From Oscillospiraceae bacterium (GTDB lineage: Bacteria; Bacillota; Clostridia; Oscillospirales; UBA929), in assembly GCA_009777685.1 (NCBI GenBank), contig WRLJ01000097.1, forward strand, positions 1 through 6,447: a stretch of DNA of 6,447 nt. The letters run 5' to 3'. Both the position numbers and the translations under genes were made by a program. Below the pieces are notes generated by a model. The model made no database searches, was not told where the DNA came from, and was given only the letters and a program-made list of their open reading frames with translations. Below, piece by piece: positions 5,977 to 6,447 of the stretch. Every line of letters starts with the position of its first letter. The first letter of the stretch is position 1.

Positions 5977-6447
5977 ATGGGTGCGTCTGTTGTAATTACC
6001 TCCGGTAAGGGCGGGACGGGGAAAACGGCCGTGACCGCCGGCGTGGGCGCGTGTCTGGCCGCGCTGGGCAGGAAGGTCGTCTGCGTGGACGCCGACGCGG
6101 GCGCGCGCGGCCTCGACCTCGCGCTGGGCATGAGCCATGCGCTGACCTCGGCGCGCGACCTGTCGGACGCCCTGCGGGAGCCGGACGCGCCGGACGCGTC
6201 GATGACGGAGCATCCGGCCGTGCCGGGGCTGTACCTGATTCCCGCCCCGCTGACGCTCGGCATGGACGAGCTGGAGGACCATCATTTCGGGCGGCTGATC
6301 GAAACCCTGGAGGGCCGCGCCGATTTTGTGCTGGTGGATTGCTGCGCGGGTCTGGGGCGCGGATTCCGCGCGGCCACGGAGGCGTGCCGCCGCGCGGTCG
6401 TGGTCTCGACGGCGGAAAAGCCCAGCCTGCGCGTGGCGGCGCGCGCG
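5977..6447 (+). CDS. minD: MinD-like septum-site determining ATPase, 3' end outside the window
   Basis: 157 codons are present of an expected 260-270. MinD is a deviant Walker A ATPase that dimerises on the membrane with ATP and recruits MinC to block division away from midcell. Seen: beta strand VVITS; deviant Walker A GKGGTGKT (residues 10-17) with both the signature lysine K11 and K16; D38 and D40 in DADAGARGLD (38-47), the switch I position; and DCCAG (121-125) at switch II/Walker B, where MinD usually has D-x-PAG. The spacing of these motifs closely matches E. coli MinD numbering. GLYLIPAP (84-91) matches the family strand. The ATG at 5977 has a G-rich SD (GGGGG, 5963-5967) 9 bases upstream. 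No minC precedes it. The C-terminal membrane-targeting helix is not in the window, so a MinD-like paralogue or another ParA/MinD-family ATPase cannot be fully excluded; the mreC-mreD-mrdA context favours MinD. Confidence 0.85.
   Translation, partial: MGASVVITSGKGGTGKTAVTAGVGACLAALGRKVVCVDADAGARGLDLALGMSHALTSARDLSDALREPDAPDASMTEHPAVPGLYLIPAPLTLGMDELEDHHFGRLIETLEGRADFVLVDCCAGLGRGFRAATEACRRAVVVSTAEKPSLRVAARA

Noticed and set aside
4155..6263. A 702-codon open frame on the minus strand, antisense to mrdA and the start of minD
   Set aside because: It lies opposite two clearly conserved genes, its translation is rich in Arg/Gly/Ala/His with no recognisable domain, and such long antisense frames are expected where third positions are mostly G or C.

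Overview
This is an ordinary, densely packed chromosomal region of a GC-rich bacterium. Every gene I can support is on the + strand. The gene families are a two-lobed U32 protein with a DUF3656-like middle, Maf, MreC, MreD, a class B PBP2, and a MinD whose P-loop reads KGGTGKT. Together with good Shine-Dalgarno (SD) sites, mixed ATG/GTG/TTG starts and very strong GC3 bias, they suggest a GC-rich member of the Clostridia, probably near the Oscillospiraceae/Ruminococcaceae. That placement is by recognition only and has not been tested by any search.

Layout: 1-1790 is the 3' part of a U32 peptidase-family gene whose N-terminus lies outside the window. 1811-2407 is maf (nucleotide pyrophosphatase). 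A 55-base gap carries a perfect TATAAT and the SD of mreC. 2463-3332 is mreC (TTG start), 3329-3853 is mreD (GTG start, overlapping the mreC stop) and 3867-5936 is mrdA (PBP2). A 40-base AT-rich gap holds a candidate promoter and a cluster of GCAAAA/TTTTGC repeats. 5977 to the window end is the first 157 codons of a MinD-type ATPase. No gap exceeds about 60 bases. I see no tRNA, rRNA, insertion sequence, CRISPR array or prophage gene.

How the genes work together: MreC and MreD are the membrane scaffold of the cell-elongation (rod) complex, and PBP2 is the transpeptidase that MreC binds and activates, so mreC-mreD-mrdA is a compact side-wall peptidoglycan synthesis operon. MinD positions the division septum and is a frequent neighbour. 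Maf is linked to septum and shape control in Bacillus and often sits beside mre genes. Compared with the B. subtilis order maf-radC-mreB-mreC-mreD-minC-minD, radC, mreB and minC are absent here and mrdA is inserted before minD.

I found no clearly novel system. The points most worth a second look are: (1) the U32 protein has lost nearly all recognisable U32 signature residues while keeping four cysteines with altered spacing; (2) the AT-rich gap before minD carries a well-spaced promoter interleaved with repeated GCAAAA/TTTTGC elements that could form alternative hairpins; (3) the MinD-like protein has altered switch I and switch II residues.
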